From Galactobacter valiniphilus (GTDB lineage Bacteria; Actinomycetota; Actinomycetes; Actinomycetales; Micrococcaceae), in NCBI RefSeq assembly GCF_003575975.1, contig NZ_QQXK01000005.1, positions 89,706-153,705 on the forward strand: 64,000 nucleotides of DNA. Reading direction: 5' to 3'. The stretch's first letter is position 1; every line of letters starts with the position of its first letter. Shown here one piece after another: positions 1-10,303 of this stretch. Under the pieces are notes generated by a model. The model did not search any database. It saw nothing but the letters and a program-made list of their open reading frames with translations, and was not told the DNA's origin. The position numbers were made by a program, and so were the translations under genes.

Positions 1-2
1 GC

Positions 3-1523
3 ATGAGCGAGAACAAGTACGTCATCGCCATCGACCAGGGCACCACCTCGTCCCGCGCGATCGTCTTCGATCACGACGGGCAGATCGTGTCGGTGGGTCA
101 GCTCGAGCACGAGCAGATCTTCCCGCAGGCCGGTTGGGTTGAGCACAACCCCGCCGAGATCTGGAACAACACCCGCGAGGCGATCGGCCAGGCGCTGTCC
201 AAGGCCAACATCACGCGTCACGACATCGTGTCGGTTGGCATCACCAACCAGCGCGAGACCGCCGTCGTATGGGACAAGAACACGGGCGAGGCCGTCTACA
301 ACGCCATCGTCTGGCAGGACACCCGCACGCAGAACATCGTCGACGAGCTGGCCAAGAACGGCGGCGTCGACCGCTTCAAGTCGATCGTCGGCCTGCCGCT
401 GGCGACGTACTTCTCCGGCACCAAGATCAAGTGGATCCTCGACAACGTCGAGGGCGCCCGCGAGCGCGCCGAGGCCGGCGATCTGCTCTTCGGCACCACC
501 GACTCCTGGGTCCTGTGGAACCTCACGGGCGGCGTCGATGGCGGCGTGCACGCCACCGACGTCACCAACGCGTCCCGCACGCTGCTCATGGACATCCGCA
601 CGCTGTCGTGGCGTGAGGACATCGCCGCAGAGTTCGGCGTGCCGCTGTCCATGCTCCCGGAGATCAAGCCCTCCTCGGGCGAGTTCGGCCGCGTGCACAC
701 CGACCAGCTGCTGCGCGAGGTGCCCGTTACCGGCATCCTGGGCGATCAGCAGTCGGCGACGTTCGGCCAGGCCGCGTTCGAGGCCGGCGAGGCCAAGAAC
801 ACCTACGGCACGGGCTGCTTCCTCATCTTCAACACGGGTGAGGAGGTCGTTGAGTCCAAGAACGGCCTGCTGACCACGGTGGGGTACAAGCTCGGCGACG
901 AGCCGACCCACTACGCGCTGGAGGGTTCCATCGCCGTGGCCGGCTCGCTGATTCAGTGGCTGCGCGACAACCTGAAGATGATCGACTCCGCCCCCGAGGT
1001 GGAGGAGCTCGCCGCGTCGGTCGAGGACAACGGCGGCGCGTACATCGTGCCGGCGTTCTCCGGCCTGTTTGCTCCGTACTGGCGTCCCGACGCCCGCGGC
1101 GCCATCGTGGGCCTGACCCGCTTCGTGAACCGCGGCCACATCGCCCGTGCCGCGCTCGAGTCCACCGCCTTCCAGACCGCCGACGTCATCGACGCCGTCA
1201 ACAAGGATTCCGGTGTTCCGCTCACGGAGCTGCGCGTCGACGGCGGCATGACCGCCAACGAGGCGCTCATGCAGTTCCAGGCCGACATCCTCGGCGTGGA
1301 CGTGGTTCGCCCGCAGGTCACCGAGACCACCGCGCTCGGTGCGGCCTACGCCTCCGGCCTGGCCGTGGGCTTCTGGTCCGGCCTGGGCGAGCTCAAGGCC
1401 AACTGGGCCGAGGACAAGCGCTGGAGCCCGTCGATCGACGGCGCCGAGCGCGAGCGCCTGCTGCGCCTGTGGCACAAGGCCGTCACCAAGTCGTACGACT
1501 GGGTCGACGAGGACGTGAAGTGA
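3..1523 (+). CDS. glpK: Glycerol kinase
   Basis: ATP-dependent glycerol kinase making sn-glycerol 3-phosphate in the cytoplasm. The 506-residue length is normal for the FGGY carbohydrate-kinase family. The N-terminal phosphate-binding segment [11 protein letters not shown] is intact. The first FGGY signature region ([13 protein letters not shown], about residues 139-151) and the second ([18 protein letters not shown], about residues 415-432) are both visible. The window begins two bases before the start codon, so the promoter, ribosome site and any glpF neighbour are not visible. The gene ends at a strong hairpin, so it is the last gene of its transcript. Confidence 0.97.
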   Translation: MSENKYVIAIDQGTTSSRAIVFDHDGQIVSVGQLEHEQIFPQAGWVEHNPAEIWNNTREAIGQALSKANITRHDIVSVGITNQRETAVVWDKNTGEAVYNAIVWQDTRTQNIVDELAKNGGVDRFKSIVGLPLATYFSGTKIKWILDNVEGARERAEAGDLLFGTTDSWVLWNLTGGVDGGVHATDVTNASRTLLMDIRTLSWREDIAAEFGVPLSMLPEIKPSSGEFGRVHTDQLLREVPVTGILGDQQSATFGQAAFEAGEAKNTYGTGCFLIFNTGEEVVESKNGLLTTVGYKLGDEPTHYALEGSIAVAGSLIQWLRDNLKMIDSAPEVEELAASVEDNGGAYIVPAFSGLFAPYWRPDARGAIVGLTRFVNRGHIARAALESTAFQTADVIDAVNKDSGVPLTELRVDGGMTANEALMQFQADILGVDVVRPQVTETTALGAAYASGLAVGFWSGLGELKANWAEDKRWSPSIDGAERERLLRLWHKAVTKSYDWVDEDVK

Positions 1524-1547
1524 TCGCTTGATCGCTTGAGGTCGAGA

Positions 1548-1588
1548 CAGGGCCCCGCCCGACGCATCACGCGTCGGGCGGGGCCCTG
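1548..1588 (+). terminator. glpK terminator hairpin
   Basis: Perfect 18-bp GC-rich stem (arms 1548-1565 and 1571-1588) with a 5-nt loop, 25 nt after the glpK stop codon. There is only a short T-poor tail, as is usual for high-GC actinobacterial terminators. Confidence 0.8.
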
Positions 1589-1645
1589 CCCTTTGTCTCG
1601 CGGCCGGTGACGGCCGATGAAGGTCGCATACCCCCTCTCGTGCCC

Positions 1646-1704
1646 TCCCGCACTTTTCGTTCCATCCCGCACCTTCTGTACGGGATGGAATGAAAAGTGC
1701 GGGA
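1646..1704. repeat. Intergenic inverted repeat, copy A
   Basis: Arms of 24 bp (1646-1669 and 1681-1704) with one mismatch around an 11-nt spacer. The left arm plus the following bases (1646-1672) matches 14932-14958 at 23 of 27 positions, so this is a dispersed element and not only a local hairpin. Confidence 0.65.
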
Positions 1705-1771
1705 TTTGAGAGCACTGGGTAGGTGTGAGGGCAGGTGGTGGGGGCGCAGGTGGGGCGAAGCCCACCGGAAG

Positions 1772-1820
1772 GCACGACGGCGCGGCGGGGCACCTCAGGT
1801 GCCCCGCCGCGCCGTCGTGC
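1772..1820. repeat. Perfect palindrome with GCACGACGGCGCG ends
   Basis: Arms of 24 bp (1772-1795 and 1797-1820) pair without mismatch around a single base. The outer 13-mer GCACGACGGCGCG recurs at 11465, 23438 and 34843. It could act as a transcription barrier ahead of leuS, but its size and recurrence suggest a repeat element. Confidence 0.7.
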
Positions 1821-1879
1821 ACTGGGACACATCAGCGACCCGACCCGGGCGCGTGAACCGCGCCACGGCGGGCCTGACG

Positions 1880-1885
1880 TAGGAT
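1880..1885 (+). promoter_or_regulatory. leuS -10 box (leaderless spacing)
   Basis: TAGGAT followed by exactly 7 nt and then the ATG at 1893. This is the spacing expected if transcription starts on the A of the start codon. No convincing -35 is seen. Confidence 0.5.
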
Positions 1886-1892
1886 TGAAGCC

Positions 1893-4469
1893 ATGTCCCG
1901 CGTCGGCTCCACGAGGAGCTCGGATGCGGGACGCGTAGTTGTATCTCATGAGAGAGGTTTCACGGTGTCCGAGGCGCAGAGCGCACCCACCCCTGAGGCG
2001 AACGAGGACGTCTACGACGTCAAGGCCATCGAGGCGCGCTGGGGTTCCTACTGGGAGGAAGCCGGCACCTTTGTGCCGCTCGACGACGGAAGCCGCGAGC
2101 GCCGCTACGTGCTTGATATGTTCCCGTACCCCTCGGGCGACCTTCACATGGGCCACGCCGAGGCGTTTGCCATGGGCGACGTCGTCTCGCGCCACTGGCG
2201 CCACTGCGGCTACGACGTGATGCACCCGATCGGCTGGGACTCCTTCGGCCTGCCCGCCGAGAACGCTGCCATCAAGAACAACCAGCACCCGGCCGAGTGG
2301 ACGTACAAGAACATCGAGACGCAGGCGGGCAGCTTTAAGCGCTACGCCATCAGCGCCGATTGGAACCGTCGCCTGCACACCTCGGATCCCGAGTACTACC
2401 GCTGGACCCAGTGGCTCTTCCTGGAGCTGTTCAAGAACGGCCTGGCGTACCGCAAGGACTCGCCGGTCAACTGGTGCCCCAAGGACCAGACCGTGCTCGC
2501 CAACGAGCAGGTCGTCAACGGCAAGTGCGAGCGTTGCGGCACCGAGGTCACCAAGAAGTCCCTGAACCAGTGGTACTTCAAGATCACCGACTTCGCCGAC
2601 CGCCTGCTGGATGAGATGGATCAACTGGAGGGCCACTGGCCCGACCGCGTCCTGTCCATGCAGCGCAACTGGATCGGTCGCAGCCACGGCGCCCACGTCC
2701 GCTTCGGCATTCAGGCCGCGGGCGAGCAGCCGGCGCACGACGTCACGGTCTTCACGACGCGCCCCGACACGCTCTTCGGCGCGACCTTCATGGTCGTGGC
2801 CGTGGACGCCCTGCTGGCCGCCGAGCTCGTCACCCCCGGGCAGCGCGAGGCCTTCGAGGCCTACCGCGAGTCGGTCAAGGTGCTCTCCGACATCGAGCGT
2901 CAGTCCTCCGAGCGCGAGAAGACCGGCGTCTTCCTGGGCCGCACGGCGATCAACCCGCTCTCGGGCGAGGAGATCCCGGTGTGGGCCTCCGATTACGTCC
3001 TGGCCGACTACGGCACGGGCGCCATCATGGCCGTGCCCGCGCACGATCAGCGCGACCTCGACTTCGCCCGCGCCATGGACCTGCCGGTCCGCGTGGTGCT
3101 GGAGACCGGCGAGGAGAACCCGGCCGAGTCCGGCGTCGCGACCGTCGGCGAGGGCAAGCTCGTCAACTCGGGCGAGCTGGACGGCCTGAACAAGGCCGAG
3201 GCGATCGCCCAGGCCATCGGCATCGTGGAGTCCAAGGGCCTCGGCGAGGCCACGACCACCTACCGCCTGCGCGACTGGCTGGTCTCCCGCCAGCGCTTCT
3301 GGGGCGCCCCGATCCCGGTGATCCACTGCGAGCACTGCGGCGAGGTCGCCGTGCCAGACGAGCAGCTGCCCGTGCGCCTGCCCGACAACTTGCGCGGCGA
3401 GGCGCTGTCCCCGAAGGGTCAGTCCCCCCTGGCCGCGGCCGAGGACTGGGTCAACGTGGCCTGCCCGAGCTGTGGCGGCGCCGCCAAGCGCGACACCGAC
3501 ACCATGGACACCTTCGTTGACTCGTCCTGGTACTACCTGCGCTTCGCCTCCCCGCAGTCCTCCACCGCGGCGTTCGACGCCGAGGCCGTCAAGAACTGGC
3601 TGCCCGTGGGCCAGTACGTGGGCGGCGTCGAGCACGCCATCCTGCACCTGCTCTACTCGCGCTTCATCACCAAGGTGCTCCAGCACCTGGGCCACCTGGA
3701 CTTCCCGGAGCCGTTCTCGGCGCTGCTGAACCAGGGCCAGGTCTTGAACGGCGGCAAGGCGATGTCCAAGTCGCTCGGCAACGGCGTGAACCTGGGCGAG
3801 CAGCTCGACGAGTTTGGCGTGGACGCCATCCGCACCACCATGGTGTTCGCCTCCCCGCCGGAGGACGACGTCGACTGGGCGGACGTGGCCCCGCACGCCA
3901 TGCAGAAGTTCCTGGCCCGCGCGTGGCGCCTCGCGAACGACGTCACCTCGGAGCCGGGCGTCGACCCGGCCACCGGTGCCAAGGCCGTGCGTTCGGCGAC
4001 CCACAAGGCGCTGCACGACGCGCTGGAGCTGCTGGACGCCGGCAAGTTCAACGTCGTCATCGCCCGCACCATGGAGCTCGTCAACGCCGCCCGCAAGGCG
4101 ATCGACGGCGAGATCGGCGGCGCCGATCCGGCCGTGCGCGAGGCCGTGGAGACGGTCACGCTGCTGCTGAGCCTCGTGGCCCCCTACACCGCCGAGGACA
4201 TGTGGGCCCGCCTGGGCCACGAGCCCTCCGTAGCCAACGTGCCGTGGCCCGCCGTCGACGAGACCCTGCTGGTCGAGGACTCCGTCACCGCCGTGGTGCA
4301 GATCCGCGGCAAGATCCGCGCCAAGCTCGAGGTCCCCGCCGACATCTCCGAGGAGGAGCTGCGCGAGCTCGCCCTCGGCGACGAGGCGGTCAAGCGCTCG
4401 GTCGGCGACGCCGAGATCGTCAAGGTGATCGTCCGGGCGCCCAAGCTGGTGTCCCTGGTGGTCAAGTAG
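1893..4469 (+). CDS. leuS: Leucyl-tRNA synthetase
   Basis: Class I synthetase charging tRNA-Leu. The HIGH-type motif is HMGH (about residue 84), following the MFPYPSGD block. The KMSKS motif is AMSKS (about residue 622). Zinc-binding pairs CPKD...CERC and CEHC are present. The CP1 editing domain carries [12 protein letters not shown] and the AVPAHDQRD loop. The C-terminal anticodon and tail domains are complete. Two starts are plausible. ATG 1893 sits 7 nt after a TAGGAT box and would be leaderless, giving 858 residues. GTG 1965 has a good GAGAGAGG ribosome site 7 nt upstream, giving 834 residues. Conserved sequence begins only after either start, so homology does not decide. Confidence 0.96.
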   Translation: MSRVGSTRSSDAGRVVVSHERGFTVSEAQSAPTPEANEDVYDVKAIEARWGSYWEEAGTFVPLDDGSRERRYVLDMFPYPSGDLHMGHAEAFAMGDVVSRHWRHCGYDVMHPIGWDSFGLPAENAAIKNNQHPAEWTYKNIETQAGSFKRYAISADWNRRLHTSDPEYYRWTQWLFLELFKNGLAYRKDSPVNWCPKDQTVLANEQVVNGKCERCGTEVTKKSLNQWYFKITDFADRLLDEMDQLEGHWPDRVLSMQRNWIGRSHGAHVRFGIQAAGEQPAHDVTVFTTRPDTLFGATFMVVAVDALLAAELVTPGQREAFEAYRESVKVLSDIERQSSEREKTGVFLGRTAINPLSGEEIPVWASDYVLADYGTGAIMAVPAHDQRDLDFARAMDLPVRVVLETGEENPAESGVATVGEGKLVNSGELDGLNKAEAIAQAIGIVESKGLGEATTTYRLRDWLVSRQRFWGAPIPVIHCEHCGEVAVPDEQLPVRLPDNLRGEALSPKGQSPLAAAEDWVNVACPSCGGAAKRDTDTMDTFVDSSWYYLRFASPQSSTAAFDAEAVKNWLPVGQYVGGVEHAILHLLYSRFITKVLQHLGHLDFPEPFSALLNQGQVLNGGKAMSKSLGNGVNLGEQLDEFGVDAIRTTMVFASPPEDDVDWADVAPHAMQKFLARAWRLANDVTSEPGVDPATGAKAVRSATHKALHDALELLDAGKFNVVIARTMELVNAARKAIDGEIGGADPAVREAVETVTLLLSLVAPYTAEDMWARLGHEPSVANVPWPAVDETLLVEDSVTAVVQIRGKIRAKLEVPADISEEELRELALGDEAVKRSVGDAEIVKVIVRAPKLVSLVVK

Positions 4470-4473
4470 CGTC

Positions 4474-5427
4474 ATGCGTGAGGGCGAAAGCGCCCCAGGC
4501 GGGGGCCTCTGGAACGAGCTGCGCACGCGGCTGTCCAGGGGCCCCCGCCTGCGTCTGCCCGGGCAGCGGCCAGAGCAGCGCGTGCACGTCATCACCGACA
4601 CGGCCTCGGCCCTGCCGGAGGGGTACGCCTCGGAGCACGCCGGTGCCTTGTCGGTGGTGCCGATGCCCGTGACGGTGGACGCGCAGGTGTTTATCGAGGG
4701 CGTCGACGACGTCATGAGCGAGCTCTCCCTGGGGCTGGCCATGGGGTCGAAGATCACCACCTCGCGTCCGGCGCCCGGGCAATTGCTGCGGGCCGTGGAG
4801 CGGGCTGCGGAGGCCGGCGCCTCCTCGGTGCTCATCGTGTGCATCTCCTCGGCGCTGTCCGGGACGGTGGAGGCGGCCCGCTGGGCGGCCGAGCAGGCCG
4901 AGCTGCCGGTGCGGGTGCTCGACACCCGCTCGGTGGGGCTCGGCGAGGGCTTCGCGGTCATGGCCGCGGTCGAGGCGGCCGAGGCCGGGCTGGAGCTGGA
5001 CGAGGTGCATCTCGCGGCGGCCTCCGCCTGCGACGCCTCGGTCTGGTTCGTGGTGCCCTCCCTTGAACAGCTGCGCCGCGGCGGGCGCATCGGCACCGTG
5101 GCCTCGGTGCTCGGCACGCTCCTGAACGTCAAGCCGATCCTCACCGTGAATCGTGACGGCGCGATCGTGGCGGCGGACAAGGCGCGCAGCCTGCAGCGCG
5201 CCCTGGCGCACGTCATCGAGCTCGGGATCGACGCGGCGGGGGAGGACCCCGCCACCGTGCTCGTGGGCCTGCACCACTTCGGTGCGGAGGAGGAAGCCGA
5301 GGCGGTGGCCGAGGCCTTGGCCCCGTACACCGAACGCCCGGTCATCGTCACGCCCGTGCCGGCGGTGCTCGCCGCGCACACCGGCGCCGGAGTGGTGGCG
5401 CTCATCGTGCGGCGTGAGCGAGCCTGA
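4474..5427 (+). CDS. DegV family fatty-acid-binding protein
   Basis: DegV/FakB-type protein. Members bind a fatty acid and in Firmicutes present it to the FakA kinase; the role in actinobacteria is less clear. The characteristic start of the fold VHVITDTASALP, the TSRPAPGQLL segment, the SSALSGT motif and the RRGGRIG loop are visible, and the 317-residue length is slightly long. The first 36 residues precede the family core. An internal GTG at 4582 would begin exactly at the core, while ATG 4474 lies 4 nt after leuS and would be translationally coupled to it. No FakA-like kinase is nearby. Confidence 0.85.
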   Translation: MREGESAPGGGLWNELRTRLSRGPRLRLPGQRPEQRVHVITDTASALPEGYASEHAGALSVVPMPVTVDAQVFIEGVDDVMSELSLGLAMGSKITTSRPAPGQLLRAVERAAEAGASSVLIVCISSALSGTVEAARWAAEQAELPVRVLDTRSVGLGEGFAVMAAVEAAEAGLELDEVHLAAASACDASVWFVVPSLEQLRRGGRIGTVASVLGTLLNVKPILTVNRDGAIVAADKARSLQRALAHVIELGIDAAGEDPATVLVGLHHFGAEEEAEAVAEALAPYTERPVIVTPVPAVLAAHTGAGVVALIVRRERA

Positions 5428-5527
5428 GGGCGCTTCCGATCGAAGGTGCGTCCCTCACAGCCCCGTGATGCCCGGCGTGGCGTCCACCTTGGGGCCGCCC
5501 GCCACCGCCCAGCGGGAGCCGTTCTCC

Positions 5528-5533
5528 TAGCCT
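5528..5533 (+). promoter_or_regulatory. comEA -10 box (leaderless spacing)
   Basis: TAGCCT, then 6 nt, then ATG 5540. No ribosome site is needed if transcription begins at the start codon. Confidence 0.45.
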
Positions 5534-5539
5534 CGATGG

Positions 5540-6421
5540 ATGGGCAGGCACGGGTGGCGCGACGACGCAGCGCTCGACGCAGGGGAAGACCCCTCGGCGG
5601 CGGACGACGCCTTGGCTCCCTGGGACCGGCCCGGGTGGGGCGGTGACCAGCCCGGTGACCCCTCGCGGCGGGTCGGCCGGCTGCGGCGTTGGGGCCTGCG
5701 CGGTTGCCTGATCCTGGTCTTGGCCTCCGCCGCGGTGCTCGGTTTCCGCCTCGCCTCCGGGCAGGCCCAGGTCAGCTCGCTCGCCGTCCCGCCGGTGGCA
5801 GGCCCCGGGGCCGACGCCCGCGCGTCCGGGCCGGTGACTGCCTCGAGGAGCGGGCCCGACGGGGCGGCGATGTCGACGGCGGAGGCGTCCGGCGCTCCGC
5901 CGCGCGGCACCCCGGCCGCGGCCGAGAGCCCGGCCGCTGCCGGGCCGACCGTGCACGTCGTGGGCGCCGTGAAGCGACCCGGCCTGTATCGCCTCGCGGC
6001 CGGTGCCCGCGTCGATGACGCGGTGCGCGCGGCGGGTGGGGCCGAGGCCGGCGCCGCGCTGGCAGCCCTCAACCTGGCGGCGCCCCTCACCGATGGGACG
6101 CAGCTGCATGTCCCCGGGCGCGGGGAAGCGGCCGTGGGGCCCTACGCCGCGCAGGGGGCGGCGCCGCCGGGAGACGGCGCCGCCTCCGCCCCGGGTGCGG
6201 CCCGTGTCCCCGCCGCTCCTTCGTCTGCTCCAGTGCGGATCAACACCGCCAGCCAGGCCGAGCTCGAGGCCCTGCCGGGCGTGGGGCCCGCCCTGGCGCA
6301 ACGCATCATCGCCTTCCGGGACAGCCACGGGCGCCTCCAGGGGGAACAGGATCTCGACGCGGTGCCCGGGATCGGCCCGGCCATGCTGGAGAAGCTGCGC
6401 GGGGTGGTGAGCTATGACTGA
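5540..6421 (+). CDS. comEA: ComEA-type DNA-uptake protein
   Basis: Membrane-anchored double-stranded-DNA receptor of the competence uptake machinery. The layout is a charged cytoplasmic N-terminus, one membrane helix (about residues 53-70), an Ala/Pro-rich linker, an SLBB domain (about 137-195, VHVVGAVKRPGLY) and a C-terminal double helix-hairpin-helix (about 232-293, with LPGVGPALAQRI and VPGIGPAMLEKL). The 293-residue length is typical of actinobacterial ComEA. The stop codon overlaps the start of comEC by 8 nt, so the two are translationally coupled. Confidence 0.92.
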   Translation: MGRHGWRDDAALDAGEDPSAADDALAPWDRPGWGGDQPGDPSRRVGRLRRWGLRGCLILVLASAAVLGFRLASGQAQVSSLAVPPVAGPGADARASGPVTASRSGPDGAAMSTAEASGAPPRGTPAAAESPAAAGPTVHVVGAVKRPGLYRLAAGARVDDAVRAAGGAEAGAALAALNLAAPLTDGTQLHVPGRGEAAVGPYAAQGAAPPGDGAASAPGAARVPAAPSSAPVRINTASQAELEALPGVGPALAQRIIAFRDSHGRLQGEQDLDAVPGIGPAMLEKLRGVVSYD

Positions 6422-8972
6422 CCCAGCCGGCGCGGGCCCGGCGCCCCAGCGGCCCCGGACGCCGCGCAACGCACCCGCCACCCGCTTCGTCGCGCCGCTG
6501 TGGCCGGCGGCCGCCGCGGCGTGGGCGGTGGCCGCGCTGTACGCGGGGCCGGGGATCCCACCCGGAGCCGCCGCCGCAGGAGGCGCGGGCCTGGCCTGCG
6601 GGGCCTTGGCCTGCTGGTACGGGGCACGCCGCCTGGGACGACTCGCCATGCCGGGCGGGAGGCCGCCCGGACGGCGGTGGATGCTCCTGCTCGCGCTGGC
6701 GCTCGCTTGTGCCGGGGCGGCCAGCGTGCTCGGCGGGGCAGCGGCGGACGGGGCGACGCGGGGCGCGGTCGTCCGCCAGTGGGGCGACGGCCGACTCATC
6801 CAGGCCAACGTGGAGCTGAGCGACGCGCCACACGAACTGCGCAACGGTTCCTTGCTCGTGGCGGCCACGTTGCTGGGCGTCCGGGAACAGCGCGGGGATC
6901 GATGGCTGCCCGCCGGGTCGCTCAGCGTGACGGTCATCGGGGCACCGGAGCGCTTCGGCTCGGCCAGCCTCGAGGCGGGGGCCCAGCTCGCCTGGTGGGT
7001 CTCCGCGTCGGCACCGCCCGAGCGCGCGCCGGCCGCCCTGACCCTCTCGCCGCGCTCCGCGCCGCTCGCGACGGTGGACGCTCCGGACGATCTCGCCTCC
7101 ACGCTGCGTGGTGGTCTCGGTCGCTGGCTCGCCCCGCTGCGGGGAGGGCCGCTCCAGGAGGCCGCCGCGCTCGTGCCCGGCATGGTCGTGGGGGATCGCT
7201 CCGGCCAGAGCCCCGCGCTGGCCACGGCGATGCAGAGGGCAGGCCTCTCCCACCTCACGGCCGTCTCTGGCGCAAACGTCGCGCTCCTCCTGGGTGCGAG
7301 CGCGGCGTTCCTCCGCCTGGTGCGCGTCCCGCGCGTGCTCGTGGTGCCCGCGCTGCTGGCGGTCCTGAGTGGCTTTGTGCTCGTGGTCGGGCCCGACCCC
7401 AGCGTCCTGCGGGCCGCCGTGTCCGGGGCGCTGGGGGCGATCGCGGTGGTGGCGGGGAGGCCGCGGGCGGCGCTGGGGCTCACGCTGCTCGCTGTGGTGG
7501 TGCTGCTCAGCGTGGATCCGTGGCACGCGGGCCGGGTCGCCTTTCAGCTCTCGGTGGCCGCCACGCTGGGGATCGCCCTCCTGGCGCCGGCGCTCGCGGC
7601 GTGGATGCGCGAGCGGCTCCACCTTCCCCGCCTCCTCGCTGACGCTGTGTCGGTCTCGGCGGCCGCCACCGTGGCCTGCACTCCGCTGTTGGTGCTCCTG
7701 GCCCCGGAGCAATCGGCCCTCACGGTGCTCGTCAACGTGCTCGCGGCGCCCGCAGCAGCCGTGGTGGGGCTCCTTGGGCCGGCGTTGGCCCTCGCGGCCC
7801 CCCTGCTGCCGCCGGCAAGCTGGCCGCTCGGCCTCGTGTGCCTGCTGCCGGCGCAGTGGGTCGCGATGCTCGGTCAGTTGAGCGCCGACCACGGACCCTT
7901 CCTCGCGTGGCCGAGCGGCCCGGCCGGCCCCGCGCTCGCGGTGGTGGGGTGCTGGTGCCTGCCGGCCGCCGTGCGCCTACGCGCACGGCGCCGGGCGGAC
8001 CGCGCCCGCCGAGCGCCGCCGCCGGGGCAAGCGCGCTCCGTTGCACGGGAACCGACGCAGGACCGGCAACGCAACGGCTCCGCGTGGTTGGAGCCCCCGC
8101 GGGCCCGCTACCGCCGCCTCGCCCGCCGGGCCAGGCTCCGCCGCTGGGGTGCCGTCGGCTGCCTTGCGCTGACGGCCGGCGGCCTGGGGGCCTGGTGGGG
8201 CGGTGCCGGGCACCCCGCTGGCATCGGCCGGGCCGGCGACGGCGAGCTCCTCTTCTGCGACGTGGGGCAGGGTGATGCGCTGGCGCTCATCGGGGACGGC
8301 GGCTCGGCGTTGCTCATCGACGTGGGGCCGCCGGAATCGGATGCCGTGGGTTGCCTGCGTTCGGCCGGCGTCACGCGGCTGTGCGGCGTGCTGCTCACGC
8401 ATCTTCACGCGGATCACGCGGGCGCCCTGCCGAAGGTGCTCAAGGCCTGGCCTGGCACGCCGGTCCACTACTCCACGGCCGGCCGCGAGCCTCCGGTACC
8501 CGAGGCCCGGCGCGCCGCGAGCGGCGAGGCGATGGCGTGCGGGAGCTGGAGTGTCACCATCACCCTGGTCCCGCGAGGGGCCGAGGAGAACAACGCCTCG
8601 CTTGTCGTGAACGCCAACACCCACAAGGGAGGCGGCCTCGAGCTCCTGGATGCGGGGGATCTTGAGGACGACGGCGCGGCGCTGGCGGTCACGGTGGGCG
8701 CCGCCAGTGCGCGTACCGACGCCCCGCGCGTGCTCAAGGTCTCCCACCATGGGTCCCGCGACGCCGGGATGCGGCTCGTCGATGCCTTCGCGCCGCGGCT
8801 CGCCCTCATCGGCGTGGGGGAGGGCAACGACTACGGCCATCCATCGGCGCCCACGCTCGACGGTCTCGCTGCCCGCGGCGTCCCGGTGTTGCGCACCGAC
8901 CTGCGCGGAACGCTCCTCGTGCGCCCCGGAGCGGCGGCGGGGGACGCCCCTCGCGTCAGCACCAGCAGATAG
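6414..8972 (+). CDS. comEC: ComEC/Rec2 DNA-uptake channel
   Basis: Inner-membrane channel for single-stranded DNA entry in transformation. At 852 residues it has the full three-part layout: N-terminal membrane helices with a DUF4131-like soluble part, a central multi-helix competence domain (about residues 230-510, including GLSHLTAVSGANVALLLG), and a C-terminal metallo-beta-lactamase domain. That domain has the HLHADHAG zinc motif near residue 663 and a KVSHHGS motif further on. It overlaps comEA. No pilus or comF genes are in the window, so whether competence is functional cannot be judged here. Confidence 0.94.
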   Translation: MTDPAGAGPAPQRPRTPRNAPATRFVAPLWPAAAAAWAVAALYAGPGIPPGAAAAGGAGLACGALACWYGARRLGRLAMPGGRPPGRRWMLLLALALACAGAASVLGGAAADGATRGAVVRQWGDGRLIQANVELSDAPHELRNGSLLVAATLLGVREQRGDRWLPAGSLSVTVIGAPERFGSASLEAGAQLAWWVSASAPPERAPAALTLSPRSAPLATVDAPDDLASTLRGGLGRWLAPLRGGPLQEAAALVPGMVVGDRSGQSPALATAMQRAGLSHLTAVSGANVALLLGASAAFLRLVRVPRVLVVPALLAVLSGFVLVVGPDPSVLRAAVSGALGAIAVVAGRPRAALGLTLLAVVVLLSVDPWHAGRVAFQLSVAATLGIALLAPALAAWMRERLHLPRLLADAVSVSAAATVACTPLLVLLAPEQSALTVLVNVLAAPAAAVVGLLGPALALAAPLLPPASWPLGLVCLLPAQWVAMLGQLSADHGPFLAWPSGPAGPALAVVGCWCLPAAVRLRARRRADRARRAPPPGQARSVAREPTQDRQRNGSAWLEPPRARYRRLARRARLRRWGAVGCLALTAGGLGAWWGGAGHPAGIGRAGDGELLFCDVGQGDALALIGDGGSALLIDVGPPESDAVGCLRSAGVTRLCGVLLTHLHADHAGALPKVLKAWPGTPVHYSTAGREPPVPEARRAASGEAMACGSWSVTITLVPRGAEENNASLVVNANTHKGGGLELLDAGDLEDDGAALAVTVGAASARTDAPRVLKVSHHGSRDAGMRLVDAFAPRLALIGVGEGNDYGHPSAPTLDGLAARGVPVLRTDLRGTLLVRPGAAAGDAPRVSTSR

Positions 8973-9011
8973 GATTCACAGTGAGCATCGCCCCCTCTCG
9001 AAAGGCCCCTT

Positions 9012-10025
9012 ATGCCTCCCCGCACCCCCGCCCGATCGGCGGGGAAGAACGCGCGCGGACTGAGCTTCCGCGAGGCGGCCCCGCGCCCCCTCGTGCTGCT
9101 CATGGGCTCGGACGGCTACCAAGCCGCCCGCGCCTTCCAGAGCATTCGCGAGGCGGCCAGGGCGGCGGATCCCGAGACCGAGGTGACGCGCTTCGACGCG
9201 GCGCACTACGAGGGCGGCGAGCTGCTCCTGAGCGCTAGCCCCTCCCTGTTCGGCGGCGGCGCGCTGATCGAGTTCCACGGCCTCGAAGCCATGAACGAGG
9301 CGGCCCAGAGGGACCTGCTCGGCTACGTCGCGGCACCGGATCCCGAGGTCGTCCTGGTGGCCCATCACGGCGGTGGCAACCGCGGCAAGGGCCTCGTCGA
9401 CGCCTTCAAGAAGGTCGGGCTCGTCATCGATTGCGCGCCGCTGAAGAAGGACGCCGAGAAGCTCGAGTTTGTGCAGGACGAGTTCAAGGCCGCGCGCCGC
9501 CGGATCGATACCGAGGCCGCCCGCGCCCTGGTCTCGGCCGTGGGCAGCGATCTTGCCGAGCTGGGCTCCGCCTGCCGCCAGCTCATCGAGGACACCGACG
9601 GCACGGTGGACGAGGCGGCGGTGAAGAGCTACTTCGGCGGACGTGTCGAGGCCACTGGCTTTGCCGTCGCCGATGCCGCCATGGCCGGCCGCGGCGCCGC
9701 GGCCGTCTCCCTCCTGCGCCACGCCATGGCCACGGGCGTGGATCCCGTGCCGATCGTGGCGGCCCTGGCCATGAAGGTGCGCCAGGCCGCCGCCGTGGCG
9801 GGCGCCCGCGAATCGGCCAATTCGCTGGCCTCGCGCCTCAAGATGGCGCCGTGGCAGGTCCAGCAGGCCCAGGAGGTGGCCAGGCGCTTCGCCCCTGCCG
9901 ACCTCGCCGCCGCCGTGCGGCTCGTCGCCGAGACGGATGCCATGGTCAAGGGCGCCTCCCGCGACCCGCGCTACGCGGTCGAGCGCGCCGTGGTCTCGCT
10001 CTCGCGCTACGCCGCACGGCGCTAA
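9012..10025 (+). CDS. holA: DNA polymerase III subunit delta
   Basis: Delta subunit of the clamp loader that opens the beta clamp. The 337 residues show the family core beginning at PLVLLMGSDGY (degenerate Walker A region), the VLVAHHGGGNRGKGL segment and the C-terminal collar helices (PWQVQQAQEVARRF). The ATG at 9012 has GAAAGG 7 nt upstream. A basic 20-residue extension precedes the core. Placement directly after comEC is the standard actinobacterial order. Confidence 0.92.
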   Translation: MPPRTPARSAGKNARGLSFREAAPRPLVLLMGSDGYQAARAFQSIREAARAADPETEVTRFDAAHYEGGELLLSASPSLFGGGALIEFHGLEAMNEAAQRDLLGYVAAPDPEVVLVAHHGGGNRGKGLVDAFKKVGLVIDCAPLKKDAEKLEFVQDEFKAARRRIDTEAARALVSAVGSDLAELGSACRQLIEDTDGTVDEAAVKSYFGGRVEATGFAVADAAMAGRGAAAVSLLRHAMATGVDPVPIVAALAMKVRQAAAVAGARESANSLASRLKMAPWQVQQAQEVARRFAPADLAAAVRLVAETDAMVKGASRDPRYAVERAVVSLSRYAARR

Positions 10026-10221
10026 CCGCTCCCAGGTCCCCGCGTCACGCGCACGCGCCCCGGTCCACGCGTCACGCGTTCACGCGCCATCCGCCCGGGT
10101 CGAGCCCGGCGCAAGCCCGGCATCTGCGCTCCAGCCCGCCCAGCGGCGTGACTCCCGTGTGCCCGGGCGAGGAACCCGTGGATCCGGATGGCACGCCGTC
10201 GAGCATCGATGCTGGAAACAG

Positions 10222-10261
10222 CACAGGGCCCCGCTTCCGTTTCCGGAAGCGGGGCCCTGTG
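10222..10261 (-). terminator. rpsT terminator hairpin (also after holA)
   Basis: Perfect 18-bp stem (10222-10239 and 10244-10261) with a 4-nt loop, 42 nt beyond the rpsT stop. It lies between convergent holA and rpsT and can serve both. The preceding bases 10026-10221 contain only short CACGCG-rich repeats and no gene. Confidence 0.8.
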
Positions 10262-10303
10262 AAGCTTGGCGCCGAGGTCATCGACACCTCACAGCAACGA
10301 TGC

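Larger units (their letters stand above)
1524..1892. other. Intergenic region with three hairpins
   Basis: No gene is seen in this 369-base gap between glpK and leuS. It holds, in order, the glpK terminator hairpin, a 24-bp-arm inverted repeat at 1646-1704, a perfect 24-bp-arm palindrome at 1772-1820 and the leuS -10 box. Short open frames here run through the repeats and do not resemble proteins. Confidence 0.6.

Noticed and set aside
1821..1964. T-box riboswitch in front of leuS.
   Set aside because: No T-box core sequence or specifier stem was recognisable, and the spacing of the -10 box leaves at most 72 nt before the later start codon.
10026..10221. Tandem CACGCG-rich stretch after holA as a possible origin or array.
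   Set aside because: The repeats are short and irregular, with no DnaA-box pattern or regular spacing; most likely GC-rich filler.
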